A stretch of 50,564 nucleotides of DNA from Bacteroidales bacterium GP2 (GCA_001701115.1 DAAJ01000054.1:1-50564), one strand, 5' to 3'; counted from the first letter of the stretch, positions 15,154-23,958 are shown. Notes: generated by a model from the letters alone, not told the origin. Translations and numbers: made by a program.

Positions 15154-17709
15154 TCAAATCCAACGCACGTATGCGAAGTCCTGACGATGAGGCAGGTTGG
15201 GATTTGAGGGATAAAGACGGAACGCATAGCGGTAAACGCCTGCTTCACGGAGCTTTTCAGACAGCGCGTATGTGAGCACGTTGCCTTCCTCCTTAACCAC
15301 CTTGAACTGCTTGGTTTCAAAGAGGTGTTCAACACCGTCTTCAACCTGGTATGAAACATATTCGAGGGCGAGATCCTTGCCGAGACCGTTTGTGTCGACA
15401 ACTGCTGTCACCTCATACTTCTGACCGGTTGCATTGAGAGTGGGCTGAGAGATTTCGAGGCTTTCAACCTTGATGCCGTCCCATGCTTCAACAACTTTGT
15501 TCTTCCATGCAACGATTTCTTTTGCAAGAGCGAAGTTATCTTTGCAGAGAGCAAGGAAGCGCTTGTCTTCGGGGAGATAGAAGCGTGAGATATAGTCATC
15601 AATCATACGCTTCATGGTGAAGTGAGGAGCGATGTGACCGATAGAACCCTTGATGTATTCAATCCACTTGGGTGAGTAGCCCTTTGAGTTCTTTTCAAAG
15701 TAGAGGGGCACGATTTCATTCTCAAGCATAGAGTAGATTGTAGCTGCATCGAGCTTGTCCTGATGTGACTGGTCAGTGAATGTACGCTTTTCTGTGAGCG
15801 CCCATCCAGCTTTTTCATCAAACTTGTAGCCTTCGTACCACCATCCGTCAAGCACTGAGAAGTTGAGCACGCCGTTCATCTCAGCCTTTTCGCCGGATGT
15901 GCCGGAAGCCTCGAGGGGACGTGTGGGTGTGTTCAACCAGATGTCGACACCGGTAACAAGACGTTTTGCAACAATCATGTTGTAGTCCTCAAGGAAGATA
16001 ATCTTGCCGAGGAACTGGGGCATCCTGGAGATTTCCATGATGCGCTTGATGAGTCCCTGACCAGCGCCGTCAGCGGGGTGAGCTTTACCGGAGAATACGA
16101 ACTGAACAGGGAACTGCTCGTTGTTCACAATCTTAGCAAGACGGTCAAGGTCGGTGAAGAGAAGGTGTGCACGCTTGTAGGTAGCGAAGCGGCGGGCGAA
16201 ACCGATGATAAGAGCGTTGGGGTTGATTTTCTCAAGGATGCTCATAACAGCGGAGGGATCACCCTGGTTTGCAAGCCATTTTTCTTTGAAATCGCGGCGC
16301 ACGAAGTTGATGAACTTGTTCTTCATCTGCATGCGGAGATTCCAGATGTCTTCATCAGGCACATTGAAGATAGGTTCCCATGCTTTGGGGTTGCTCTGGT
16401 CCTCAAACACCTTTTCGCCAAGGCGCTCTGCGTAGAATGCTTTCCATTCAGAAGCTGCCCATGTAGGCATGTGCACACCGTTGGTAACATATCCAACGTG
16501 GCTTTCTTCCCATGTATAGCCTTTCCAGATTCCGGCAAACATTTTCTTTGAAACCTCGCCATGGAGCCAGCTCACACCATTAGCCTCCTGGCAGGTGTTA
16601 AGGGCAAACACGCTCATTGAGAAGCGCTCGTTTGAGCCGGGATTTTCACGACCCATGTTCATGAGGTCTTCCCAGGAAATGCCGAGTTTAGCAGGATATT
16701 CACCCATGTATTTGCCGAAGAGACCTTCGTCAAAGTAGTCATGTCCTGCGGGCACGGGAGTGTGGACGGTATATAGTGAAGATGAACGCACAACTTCAAG
16801 GGCGGTAGCGAAATCAAGACCTTTTTCCTGAACGTAATCAACAAGGCGCTGGAGGTTGAGGAGCGCTGCATGACCTTCGTTGCAGTGGTAGAGGTCGGAA
16901 TTAACACCGAGTTTCTTGAGCATGAGCACGCCGCCGATACCGAGGAGGTACTCCTGCTTGATACGGTTCTCCCAATCGCCGCCATAAAGCTGGTGGGTGA
17001 TTGAGCGGTCGTATTCGCTGTTCATGTCAAAGTCTGTATCGAGAAGATAGAGCTTCATGCGACCAACGTTAACACGCCAGATGTGTGAGTAAACAATGCG
17101 ACCGGGATAGGGAACTTCAAGGATAACAGGATTGCCCTCCTCGTCAGTAACAAGGTCAATAGGGAGCTGGTTGAAGTTCTGAGGCTCGTAGTTGGCAATC
17201 TGCTGACCATCAACAGAGAGTGTCTGTGTGAAGTATCCGTAACGATAAAGGAAACCAACAGCGGTCATGTCAACGCAGCTGTCAGAAGCCTCTTTGATAT
17301 AGTCACCGGCAAGAACACCGAGACCACCTGAATATATTTTAAGGCAATTGCATAGACCATACTCCATGGAGAAGTATGATACGGAAGGAACGTCCTTGCG
17401 CATGGGCTTGGACATATAGTCCTGGAAGTGCTTGTAAACCTTTTCAATGCGCTTCATCATTTCGGCATCCTTTGAAATCTCTTCAAGGCGCTCGGTTGAG
17501 AGGCGCTGGAGGAGCATCACAGGATTTTCTCCGGTCTTGCGCCAGAGGTCAGGGTTCAAATCACGAAAAAGTGTCTTTGCATCGCTGTTCCATACCCACC
17601 AGAGGTTTTTGGCGAGGACCTCGAGGGGCTTAAGTTGAGAGGGGAGTTCAGCCTTAACTGTTGAGTCACGCCAGACGGGTGCGTTTGCGTTGCTAACTTG
17701 GATTTTCAT
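15154..17709 (-). CDS. glgP: Alpha-glucan (glycogen/maltodextrin) phosphorylase
   Basis: The 851-residue GT35 enzyme releases glucose-1-phosphate from alpha-1,4-glucans with pyridoxal phosphate. It matches the alpha-glucan phosphorylase branch: FSMEYGLC (around 115) and YSGGLGVLAGDYIKEASD follow the N-terminal region, CNEGHAALLNLQRL lies in the middle, and the cofactor lysine is Lys608 in EASGTSGEKAEMNG, where most members have GMKA. Many copies of an aromatic/charged alpha-beta pattern follow to the end LPHRQDFAYVRWI. It lies 28 nt after the glycogen synthase gene on the same strand, so one operon makes and degrades glycogen. Confidence 0.93.
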   Translation of the reverse strand: MKIQVSNANAPVWRDSTVKAELPSQLKPLEVLAKNLWWVWNSDAKTLFRDLNPDLWRKTGENPVMLLQRLSTERLEEISKDAEMMKRIEKVYKHFQDYMSKPMRKDVPSVSYFSMEYGLCNCLKIYSGGLGVLAGDYIKEASDSCVDMTAVGFLYRYGYFTQTLSVDGQQIANYEPQNFNQLPIDLVTDEEGNPVILEVPYPGRIVYSHIWRVNVGRMKLYLLDTDFDMNSEYDRSITHQLYGGDWENRIKQEYLLGIGGVLMLKKLGVNSDLYHCNEGHAALLNLQRLVDYVQEKGLDFATALEVVRSSSLYTVHTPVPAGHDYFDEGLFGKYMGEYPAKLGISWEDLMNMGRENPGSNERFSMSVFALNTCQEANGVSWLHGEVSKKMFAGIWKGYTWEESHVGYVTNGVHMPTWAASEWKAFYAERLGEKVFEDQSNPKAWEPIFNVPDEDIWNLRMQMKNKFINFVRRDFKEKWLANQGDPSAVMSILEKINPNALIIGFARRFATYKRAHLLFTDLDRLAKIVNNEQFPVQFVFSGKAHPADGAGQGLIKRIMEISRMPQFLGKIIFLEDYNMIVAKRLVTGVDIWLNTPTRPLEASGTSGEKAEMNGVLNFSVLDGWWYEGYKFDEKAGWALTEKRTFTDQSHQDKLDAATIYSMLENEIVPLYFEKNSKGYSPKWIEYIKGSIGHIAPHFTMKRMIDDYISRFYLPEDKRFLALCKDNFALAKEIVAWKNKVVEAWDGIKVESLEISQPTLNATGQKYEVTAVVDTNGLGKDLALEYVSYQVEDGVEHLFETKQFKVVKEEGNVLTYALSEKLREAGVYRYAFRLYPSNPNLPHRQDFAYVRWI

Positions 17710-17737
17710 AAATCTTTATTGTTTTAGGAAAAATTGT

Positions 17738-19396
17738 TTACAATCTGTTGTTTCTTGAAGCGAGTGCAACCTCAAATGCTTCGATGTAATATGTTATAAA
17801 GTAGCTCCATGCGGCTTTTGCGGCAGTCTTGGCAGCAGCATCTGCAATGTGTGCTGTTTCTTCTTCATCAGCATCATTGAGGGTTTCAAGCGCACGGGCA
17901 ATATTCTCAACCACCTGACCGTAGTTGTCGTCTCCCCTGCCAATTACGTTTACTCCGCAGGATGAGAAATGGTTATCTGTAGTAGAAAGAATCCACTGAC
18001 CGAATCCGCTGAGCGAAGTGGTGATTGTAGGCACTCCGAAAGCAACGCTTTCAAGAGGAGTGTAACCCCACGGCTCGTAATAAGACGGGAACACCGTTGC
18101 ATCCATGCCGATAAGCAGGTCATAGTACACAGAGTCAAATATTCCGTCAGTACCGTTCAGGTAGCAGGGCACGTATATAATAGATGTACGTGAGAATTTG
18201 TCGTTTGTGAATCCGATTCCGTGGATGCGGTTGATAATCGGGTCTTCACCGGGATTGTTAAGCTCGTGGGTGATAACCGGATCCTGAAGCCCTTCGGCAG
18301 AACCGCTTTCAAGGGCATCCGCCAGGTCGGGACGAGCCTCTTTCATCCATGCGGGCACCATGACAAAAGCTATTACAGGGCGCTTTATGTCATAGAAGCC
18401 AAGCGATGCGATAGAATCGAGGAACACATCAATGCCTTTGTTGCGGAACTCGCATCTGCCGGAAGTGGCAACAAGCATTGCGTGCTCGGGGAACTTGCGA
18501 CCGGTCAGCGCAGTGGCAACGTCAAATAGACGCTTGCGTGCAGCCGCACGTGCAGCCGCGAATTTTGTGCGCGGAGGCACAAAGTTTTTCTCAAATCCAT
18601 TCGGGGTGACTACCTGGGGGCGGAGGTCGAGAAGTTGCTCACATTCCTGGGCTGTGACTTCGCTTACTGTAGTGAAGCAGTCGGCAGCATGCGCAGCAGC
18701 TTTTTCAAGGGAATGCTTAGCCTCCATGTTCAACTCACGAGCCATAACATCGCCATTGTAAGCGTTAAGGTAGCCATATAGAGGCTTGCCGTTTCCGCAA
18801 ATGCTTCGCCCGATGCTTGTTGCATGGGTTGTGAAAATAGTAGCAACCTGCGGGAGTTTCCATTTTACATAAAGGAGTCCCATGCCGGTCTGCCATTCAT
18901 CAAAGTGGGCGATGATATTTTTCTTGCTCTTGGGGGTAGCCTTGTGGAAAGCGCATATGCTTTCAATGACAACGCCTGCAGCGAGTGAGAAAGCGCAACT
19001 CTCGTCATAGTCGCCATAAGCGTGGAGCGAATCAACTCCAAAGCGGTTCCACATTTCTGAATAATACTGGTTTTTAACGGCATACATTCCGTCAAATTTC
19101 ACCAGCACAACGATAGGTTTGCCGGGAACATCCCAGCGTCCGGTTCTGACACTCACGCCTGCGGGAAACTTAGCTTTTGCTTTCCATGCCGCAAGGATTG
19201 AAGGTGTCTCAATAAAATAAGGACTCGGATTCTCTTCTGTCCATACATCCGGACCAATGAAAATTACCTTATCCTTGTATAGTTTCTGCAGCGTTTTCGC
19301 CTTGGTGGATAGCACTGTGTAGATGCCTCCGATTTTGTTGCAAACCTCCCAGCTTGTTTCAAAAAGCAGGTCGAGCGCTACGGTTGAACTGTCCAT
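17738..19396 (-). CDS. Glycogen synthase, GT3 (eukaryote-like) type
   Basis: The 552-residue enzyme belongs to the GT3 family, best known from yeast and animals and also present in Bacteroidota. It starts with LLFETSWEVCNKIGGIYTVL, where K21-I-G-G is the donor-binding loop, then HFDEWQTGMGLLY and TTHATSIGRSICG, and near the end YEPWGYTPLESVAFG, which holds the E-x7-E pair of retaining glycosyltransferases. Bacterial GlgA (GT5) would begin KVGGLADV instead. GT3 enzymes of eukaryotes use UDP-glucose; which donor is used here cannot be read from the sequence. A full promoter lies 29 nt upstream, and glgP follows. Confidence 0.9.
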   Translation of the reverse strand: MDSSTVALDLLFETSWEVCNKIGGIYTVLSTKAKTLQKLYKDKVIFIGPDVWTEENPSPYFIETPSILAAWKAKAKFPAGVSVRTGRWDVPGKPIVVLVKFDGMYAVKNQYYSEMWNRFGVDSLHAYGDYDESCAFSLAAGVVIESICAFHKATPKSKKNIIAHFDEWQTGMGLLYVKWKLPQVATIFTTHATSIGRSICGNGKPLYGYLNAYNGDVMARELNMEAKHSLEKAAAHAADCFTTVSEVTAQECEQLLDLRPQVVTPNGFEKNFVPPRTKFAAARAAARKRLFDVATALTGRKFPEHAMLVATSGRCEFRNKGIDVFLDSIASLGFYDIKRPVIAFVMVPAWMKEARPDLADALESGSAEGLQDPVITHELNNPGEDPIINRIHGIGFTNDKFSRTSIIYVPCYLNGTDGIFDSVYYDLLIGMDATVFPSYYEPWGYTPLESVAFGVPTITTSLSGFGQWILSTTDNHFSSCGVNVIGRGDDNYGQVVENIARALETLNDADEEETAHIADAAAKTAAKAAWSYFITYYIEAFEVALASRNNRL

Positions 19397-19424
19397 AGAT
19401 ATTTAAATTCAATTAAATCAGCCG

Positions 19425-19456
19425 CAAAGGTACGAATTTTATAAAAAAAATCCAAA
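19425..19456 (-). promoter_or_regulatory. Promoter of the glycogen operon
   Basis: On the minus strand TTTG (19456-19453), a 20-nt spacer and TACCTTTG (19432-19425) form a full match. Transcription would start near 19421, leaving a leader of about 25 nt before the synthase ATG. Confidence 0.85.
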
Positions 19457-19753
19457 GATGATGGACAATTAGGGCATGCCGACTATTTCCCTCGGCATCC
19501 ACACCACAAATAGCACGCTTATTATCAGAGGATTACCAAAACCCACAAAAAGACGTTAATATCTCAAGAAAATAGCTGAATCTGTAACAGAATTGAGAAA
19601 TCCAGCGTTCAGCCCCGCCAACCGGCATTTCACAGCCAAGGCATTTCCATGCAATCTTCCGCATTGTGCTCCTATTCAATGACGATTCCTCATGTCATTC
19701 AGCGGCAAAAGCACAATTGAGGCGAGGAAGCAATAAAAAAACGCTCGAATTTA
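19457..19753. other. Divergent intergenic region
   Basis: Between two divergent promoters there are about 300 nt without a convincing gene. An upstream frame from 19666 joins the next gene but lies before its promoter. The only structure seen is ATGCCGA / TCGGCAT (19475-19497), an inverted repeat with a 9-nt loop and no T tract, possibly a protein-binding site. Confidence 0.5.
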
Positions 19754-19785
19754 TTTGCATATTTCAAATTGACCTTGTAATTTTG
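19754..19785 (+). promoter_or_regulatory. Promoter of the DUF6291-like gene
   Basis: TTTG at 19754-19757, a 20-nt spacer and TAATTTTG at 19778-19785. The predicted start near 19789 excludes the longer reading frame from 19666 and supports the ATG at 19819. Confidence 0.8.
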
Positions 19786-19818
19786 CAGCATAATCATTTA
19801 AACAACACAAACACACCT

Positions 19819-20478
19819 ATGACACACGCCAATTCCATTACATTTGATCTTGCCTGGCACTCAATCCTCAGCCAGTATTCCGCCTCTATCCGTCGCACCG
19901 TATGCGATGCCGTGCTCAATTTCGCAGCAACCGGTGAAAAACCTTCGCTCAAAGGAGTTGCAAAAATCACATTTGAATTTATATCACACGAGATTTCCAA
20001 GCAGCTCGGCAAATTAGCGCAAGAAACGACATCACAGCCAGATACGCGCCCGGATGATATAAAAACTGACATGCCTGAAGCCGTTAATGTCCTCCCCTAC
20101 GATACGCCTACCGAATCAATCATGGAAAACAATAACGAACCAGCCATCAATACAGAAGACCTGACTAAAGAGCTATCATCCGAAGATAGCGTTTCGGAAA
20201 AATCGCCCGAATCCCAGCCTGCAGAAACCGAGCTGCAAAAGGATGATAATGCGGCAGAATTACAACATTCCATAGATTCCCTCCCTGCAATGCAGCAATG
20301 CAAGAGCAATATTGATGGCAGACCGGCGCAGCAAGCCAAATCCCCGGAACATAACGATACCGCACATATACTACCTTCCCGTAAGAAAACTGCAAAAAGC
20401 TTGCCACATTGCAATCGTACAATAGGCAAAGTGGTGTGCAAGCGCAAAGGAGCTAAAATAATATTCCGCAAACGGTAA
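19819..20478 (+). CDS. Hypothetical protein with DUF6291-like N-terminus and disordered tail
   Basis: The start at 19819 is set by the promoter. Residues 5-60 (FDLAWHSILSQYSASIRRTV, then AVLNFAATGEKPSLKGVAKI and FEFISHEISKQ) follow the helical pattern F-x4-x-L-x3-x-R-x2-x-x-A-x2-x-x-x-x-G-x-x-P-x-L-x-G-x-A-x-x-x-F that I know from DUF6291-type proteins, often on phage or mobile DNA. From 65 to about 190 the chain is acidic and polar with repeated Glu/Ser/Pro, then a basic end (GKVVCKRKGAKIIFRKR) that could bind nucleic acid. The gene stands alone with its own promoter. Function unknown. Confidence 0.7.
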   Translation: MTHANSITFDLAWHSILSQYSASIRRTVCDAVLNFAATGEKPSLKGVAKITFEFISHEISKQLGKLAQETTSQPDTRPDDIKTDMPEAVNVLPYDTPTESIMENNNEPAINTEDLTKELSSEDSVSEKSPESQPAETELQKDDNAAELQHSIDSLPAMQQCKSNIDGRPAQQAKSPEHNDTAHILPSRKKTAKSLPHCNRTIGKVVCKRKGAKIIFRKR

Positions 20479-20525
20479 AAAAGCGTTGCTTACACTCATG
20501 GCATCGCAAAATTAACCTATCGGAT

Positions 20526-20556
20526 TTTGCCAAGTGGCGGTTTATTGTTAATTTTG
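20526..20556 (+). promoter_or_regulatory. Promoter giving a near-leaderless message
   Basis: TTTG at 20526-20529, a 19-nt spacer and TAATTTTG at 20549-20556. The ATG of the next gene is at 20566, only 9 nt after the element, so the leader is probably 0-8 nt. Confidence 0.8.
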
Positions 20557-20565
20557 CAAGATAAT

Positions 20566-20886
20566 ATGAGGAAGTATATCTTTTACATATCATTAGTTAC
20601 CTGTCTTTTATGCGGCAATATGGTTGCTGCGGCATCTGATATGCCGGATGGCACCGCAACGTCGCAGCGAATTGACTCGGATGTCGCTGCCGTTTCTACA
20701 AATTCAACCGGCATCACTTTGAGCATCAAAGGCGAGAAAGTGGAGAGGTTTTATATTTTTTCCATTACCGGTCAGCTCGTTAAGACTATTGACATTGAAC
20801 CCGCAGGAGTTCAAAGCGTAGAACTTCCACGCGGATGCTATATTGTGAAATGTTCGCACTGGTCTAAGAAAGTAATGGTTAAATGA
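20566..20886 (+). CDS. Short secreted protein resembling a bare T9SS-type sorting domain
   Basis: The 106-residue protein starts MRKYIFYISLVTCLLCGNMV and is cleaved probably after VAA (about 24). What remains is about 30 polar residues and then TGITLSIKGEKVERFYIFSI, ITGQLVKTIDI, VQSVELPRGCYIVKC and SKKVMVK, which is the pattern of a type A sorting domain of the type IX secretion system (I-x-x-x-x-G-x-x-V, LP-x-G-x-Y-I-V-K, K-V-x-V-K). No cargo domain precedes it. Longer starts (20527) are excluded by the promoter. It overlaps the glycosyltransferase gene by 4 nt. Confidence 0.7.
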   Translation: MRKYIFYISLVTCLLCGNMVAAASDMPDGTATSQRIDSDVAAVSTNSTGITLSIKGEKVERFYIFSITGQLVKTIDIEPAGVQSVELPRGCYIVKCSHWSKKVMVK

Positions 20887-21650
20887 TGCCTCTTTTCTCC
20901 ATTATCACTGTCACATACAATGCTGAAGCCACCCTGCCACCGACGCTAAAGAGTATCGGGAACCAGACTTTTGCTGACTTTGAGCACATAATCATTGACG
21001 GCGCTTCCAAGGATAAAACCGTGGAAATAGCGCATAGCCAAGGAAAGAAGGAGAAGACTGTCGTCTATTCGGAACCTGATGACGGATTGTATGACGCAAT
21101 GAACAAGGGCATGGAAAAGGCTTGCGGGGAATATCTCATATTCCTCAATGCAGGCGACTCTTTCCATTCTCCTGACACATTGGAGAAAATTGCTGACACC
21201 ATTGAAAAAAATGACCGTCCCGGCATTGTTTACGGACAGACAGAAATTGTTAACTCCGCACGGCAAAAGGTTGCCGACCGCCACCTTACCGCACCGGAAC
21301 ACCTTGATTACAAGAGTTTCAAAAACGGGATGACCGTATGCCACCAGGCGTTTGTGGTGCTTGCACGCCTTGCACCGATGTTTGACACCCGCTACCGATT
21401 CTCTGCTGACTATGACTGGTGCATCAAATGCCTGCAACACTCACGCCACAACGCCTATGTGGGCACAACTACGATAGATTACCTGTTTGAGGGGCTTACT
21501 TCTTCAAACAAAATGAAATCACTGATAGAGCGCTTCCGCATAATGAGCAAATACTACGGGGTGATACCTACGGTGCTTAACCACCTTAAGTTTATACCGC
21601 GCTTCATAAAAAGGAGCAAAGAGGAAAAGAAAATAACAAATCAAAAATAA
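20883..21650 (+). CDS. Family 2 glycosyltransferase
   Basis: The 255-residue enzyme has the GT-A fold of family 2: PLFSIITVTYNAE (3-15), IIIDGASKDKTVE (residues about 36-48), the ring SEPDDGLYDAMNKGMEKACG and LIFLNAGDSF with the metal-binding acidic motif, then a C-terminal part with RYRFSADYDWCIKCLQ. The DGLYDAMNKG motif is common in WcaA-like sugar transferases that add single sugars to polysaccharide or glycolipid. There is no membrane span. It overlaps the small secreted protein by ATGA. Which glycan it builds is unknown; a direct link with the secreted protein upstream is only suggested by the overlap. Confidence 0.9.
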   Translation: MMPLFSIITVTYNAEATLPPTLKSIGNQTFADFEHIIIDGASKDKTVEIAHSQGKKEKTVVYSEPDDGLYDAMNKGMEKACGEYLIFLNAGDSFHSPDTLEKIADTIEKNDRPGIVYGQTEIVNSARQKVADRHLTAPEHLDYKSFKNGMTVCHQAFVVLARLAPMFDTRYRFSADYDWCIKCLQHSRHNAYVGTTTIDYLFEGLTSSNKMKSLIERFRIMSKYYGVIPTVLNHLKFIPRFIKRSKEEKKITNQK

Positions 21651-21656
21651 GAGATT

Positions 21657-22160
21657 ATGACATATTATGTAGCAACTCCTACCGGACAGCATGAGGGTCC
21701 GTTTACTATCGATGAACTCCGCATGCGCGCAATTACCCCCGACACCCTGGTTTACAACGAGCAGCTCGGCAACTGGACCAAAGCATCCATGGTTTCCGAA
21801 ATTGCAAACTGTATTTTCAATGCACCGCAGAACCAGATGCCCGGAATGAATACCCCAGGCTACCAGAATTTCAATCCTCAGTACGGAATGCCTAACGGAG
21901 GAATGCCTGTTGCACCTAAAACATGGCTTGCTGAATCAATACTCGTTACGCTTCTCTGCTGCCTTCCTTTCGGGGTTGTGGGAATTATCAAAGCTGCATC
22001 TGTCGACAGCCTTTTCCGCGCAGGGGACTATGAAGGCGCACAGCGCGCATCGCAAGCGGCTGGCAAGTGGACCAAGCTCGGTTTCTTCTGCGGTCTTGCC
22101 GTTGTCGTGATTTATCTCATCATAGGCATTGCCGCCGGTTTCGATTCACTCAAGCAATGA
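21657..22160 (+). CDS. GYF_2 domain protein with CD225-like membrane region
   Basis: The 167-residue protein has an N-terminal GYF_2 domain (YYVATPTGQHEGPFTIDEL, then DTLVYNEQLGNWTKAS), a flexible linker rich in Asn, Pro and Gly (about 58-84), and two hydrophobic segments: WLAESILVTLLCCLPFGVVG (about 87-106) and LGFFCGLAVVVIYLIIGIA (about 141-159), with FRAGDYEGAQRASQAAGKW between them, the pattern of CD225/dispanin proteins. Such proteins are frequent in Bacteroidota and are thought to be small membrane adaptors. Function unknown. It starts 6 nt after the glycosyltransferase and overlaps the next gene by 4 nt. Confidence 0.85.
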   Translation: MTYYVATPTGQHEGPFTIDELRMRAITPDTLVYNEQLGNWTKASMVSEIANCIFNAPQNQMPGMNTPGYQNFNPQYGMPNGGMPVAPKTWLAESILVTLLCCLPFGVVGIIKAASVDSLFRAGDYEGAQRASQAAGKWTKLGFFCGLAVVVIYLIIGIAAGFDSLKQ

Positions 22161-22465
22161 TTCTTGCAAATATAACCTTTGCAGTATCACCGGAAGCTGA
22201 TTCTGTGTTCCGGAGCTGGACAAAAGATATTTTCATAAAAAACGCCACCGAAAAGGGGGGATTCACCTCTCCCCTTTTTTGCCGCATATTAGCAGCAGAG
22301 GATGATTGCGCCACAAGCTATGCAGTGCAGATGCTATGCCATTCAGAAAGCGAGGCACGCGAATGGTATGAAAGCGGAAACGGAGCAATGATGCTACGTA
22401 ACCTCATGCACAAGACCGGCGACAAAGTCCTGTGGTTCATAACATTTATGGAGGTAGTGGAATGA
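22157..22465 (+). CDS. DUF4286 family protein
   Basis: The start is placed at the ATG 22157, overlapping the previous stop by ATGA; a longer frame from 22067 would lie inside the GYF_2 gene. The 102-residue product has the DUF4286 layout: N-terminal strand MILANITFAVSPEADSVFRS, then PLFCRILAAED, SYAVQMLCHSESEAREWYE and the end GDKVLWFITFMEVVE, an alpha-beta dimeric fold. The function of this family is not known. It is joined to ruvC by another ATGA overlap. Confidence 0.85.
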   Translation: MILANITFAVSPEADSVFRSWTKDIFIKNATEKGGFTSPLFCRILAAEDDCATSYAVQMLCHSESEAREWYESGNGAMMLRNLMHKTGDKVLWFITFMEVVE

Positions 22466-23046
22466 CTGTAGAAACACCGCGGCATATTGCTGAATGGGAT
22501 AAAATAATTATTGGCGTTGACCCAGGCACCAATGTCATGGGCTACGGCATCTTGGGCATTAAGGGCAAAAAGCCCCACATGATAGCCTTAGGGGTAATTG
22601 AACTCAGCAAGTTTGAGAGCCATTACATGAGGCTTAAACGGATATATGACCGTATCCTGTTGCTCGTAGAGCAATATCTTCCGGATGAAATGGCTATTGA
22701 AGCTCCTTTCTTCGGCAAGAATGTCCAATCTATGCTTAAGCTCGGACGAGCGCAAGGAGTGGCAATTGCCGCAGCACTCGCAAGGGAGGTGCCGATTACA
22801 GAGTATGAGCCACGAAAGATAAAGATGGCAATCACCGGCAACGGCGCGGCATCGAAGGAACAGGTGCGGGAAATGCTGCGACGCATCCTTGACATAAAGG
22901 AGGAGAACCTGCTTCCGCAACTTGACTCCACAGATGCACTTGCAGCCGCGTTATGCCACTTCTATGAAGCGACGCGCCCAATACCGTCAACAGGTAAAAA
23001 TTCATGGAAAGACTTTATTGCGAAACATCCGGACAGAGTGAAATGA
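22462..23046 (+). CDS. ruvC: Holliday junction resolvase RuvC
   Basis: The 194-residue endonuclease cuts four-way DNA junctions together with RuvAB. The four acidic catalytic residues are present: Asp20 in IIGVDPGTNVMGYG, Glu80 in MAIEAPFFGKN, and Asp155 and Asp158 in QLDSTDALAAALCHF. The start at 22462 overlaps the DUF4286 stop; the N-terminus carries about ten residues more than E. coli RuvC before the first strand. The basic loop RKIKMAITGNGAASKEQV fits DNA binding. A strong terminator follows directly. Confidence 0.95.
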   Translation: MTVETPRHIAEWDKIIIGVDPGTNVMGYGILGIKGKKPHMIALGVIELSKFESHYMRLKRIYDRILLLVEQYLPDEMAIEAPFFGKNVQSMLKLGRAQGVAIAAALAREVPITEYEPRKIKMAITGNGAASKEQVREMLRRILDIKEENLLPQLDSTDALAAALCHFYEATRPIPSTGKNSWKDFIAKHPDRVK

Positions 23047-23073
23047 AAAAATCCCGCGAAAGCGGGATTTTTC
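23047..23073. terminator. Bidirectional terminator between ruvC and the lipoprotein gene
   Basis: An 11-bp perfect stem (23047-23057 with 23062-23072) closes on a GAAA tetraloop. It has an A tract on one side and a T tract on the other, so it serves both convergent genes. Confidence 0.9.
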
Positions 23074-23094
23074 ATTTATATTGCTGTCGTATAA

Positions 23095-23958
23095 TCAATC
23101 AACCTGGATTACAAGGAAATTGCTAAGGCTCCAGAATGAAGCGGAATCCTTAATCTTGAGCACCTTCTGTTCGCCCTGCTCAATAATCTCATAGCTGTCA
23201 GCCGGCTGGTTTGTCAGCACCTTAGCTTTCTTTGAATGCAGAGGGATATTTACCAGTGAGCGCTTGTCTGCCTTTGTAAAATAGCTCTTCTCGAAATCAT
23301 CAGGCATAATCTTGGTCTTTCTCAGGAAACCACCTTTTATAATCTGATGCTTCTGAAGCTCGCTCTTGGTGCCGATTGCAAAGTAGCATGTATTCAGCTC
23401 GTCATTGAGTTCGGTTGCCTGCTGGCGTGCAGCTTCCCTTTCGCTCTGCACCTCTGCGACAGTGGTCTGTAGGGAATCTACTCTTGCACCGAGGCTTGAA
23501 ATTTCGATATGTGCGGCAGAAAGCTGGTTGGTGAGAGTAGCAATCTCTGTTTCCTGCTCGGCAATCTGTCCTTTGAGGTTCTCAATTGTTTTCAGCAAAG
23601 TAGCGTTTGAAGAATCAGCTTTTTTAAGCCTGTTTTCAAGTTCGGCGAGCCTTTCACGGCGCTGCTTTAGAGCTTCCCTTATTGCAGTCATGTCATTTTT
23701 CAGCTGAGTCTTGCGGGAAATGTTTCCATCGTCAAGCGACCCGGGGGTTGAAATGATATGCTCTATATCCTTAAGCTGGTTCATTCCGGCTGTAATGTCA
23801 TTAATAAGAGCAAAAAGGCTGTCCTGGGTGGCAAGAGTTGCCTGCAACTCTGAATTTAGCGCATCATTCTGTTCCTGCGCCTTGTCAAGTTTCTCTTTGG
23901 TGCCACATGATGTGAGCAACGCGAGTGCAGCGAGTGCCGAAATAGTGTAAGTTCTCAT
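23095..23958 (-). CDS. Coiled-coil lipoprotein
   Basis: The 287-residue protein has a lipoprotein signal with lipobox LTSC (15-18), so Cys18 is lipidated. Residues 25 to about 190 form a long coiled coil (AQEQNDALNSELQATLATQD, LENRLKKADSSNATLLK, QIAEQETEIATL). A globular C-terminal part follows (CYFAIGTKSELQKHQIIKGG, then FLRKTKIM and VNIPLHSKKAKVLT), a module common in Bacteroidota lipoproteins of unknown function. It probably stands on a membrane in the periplasm as a spacer or scaffold. It lies 32 nt after rsmI and has no clear promoter of its own. Confidence 0.8.
   Translation of the reverse strand: MRTYTISALAALALLTSCGTKEKLDKAQEQNDALNSELQATLATQDSLFALINDITAGMNQLKDIEHIISTPGSLDDGNISRKTQLKNDMTAIREALKQRRERLAELENRLKKADSSNATLLKTIENLKGQIAEQETEIATLTNQLSAAHIEISSLGARVDSLQTTVAEVQSEREAARQQATELNDELNTCYFAIGTKSELQKHQIIKGGFLRKTKIMPDDFEKSYFTKADKRSLVNIPLHSKKAKVLTNQPADSYEIIEQGEQKVLKIKDSASFWSLSNFLVIQVD

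Noticed and set aside
19666..19818. Longer start for the DUF6291-like protein
   Set aside because: The strong promoter at 19754-19785 lies inside this stretch, so it cannot be translated from that promoter.
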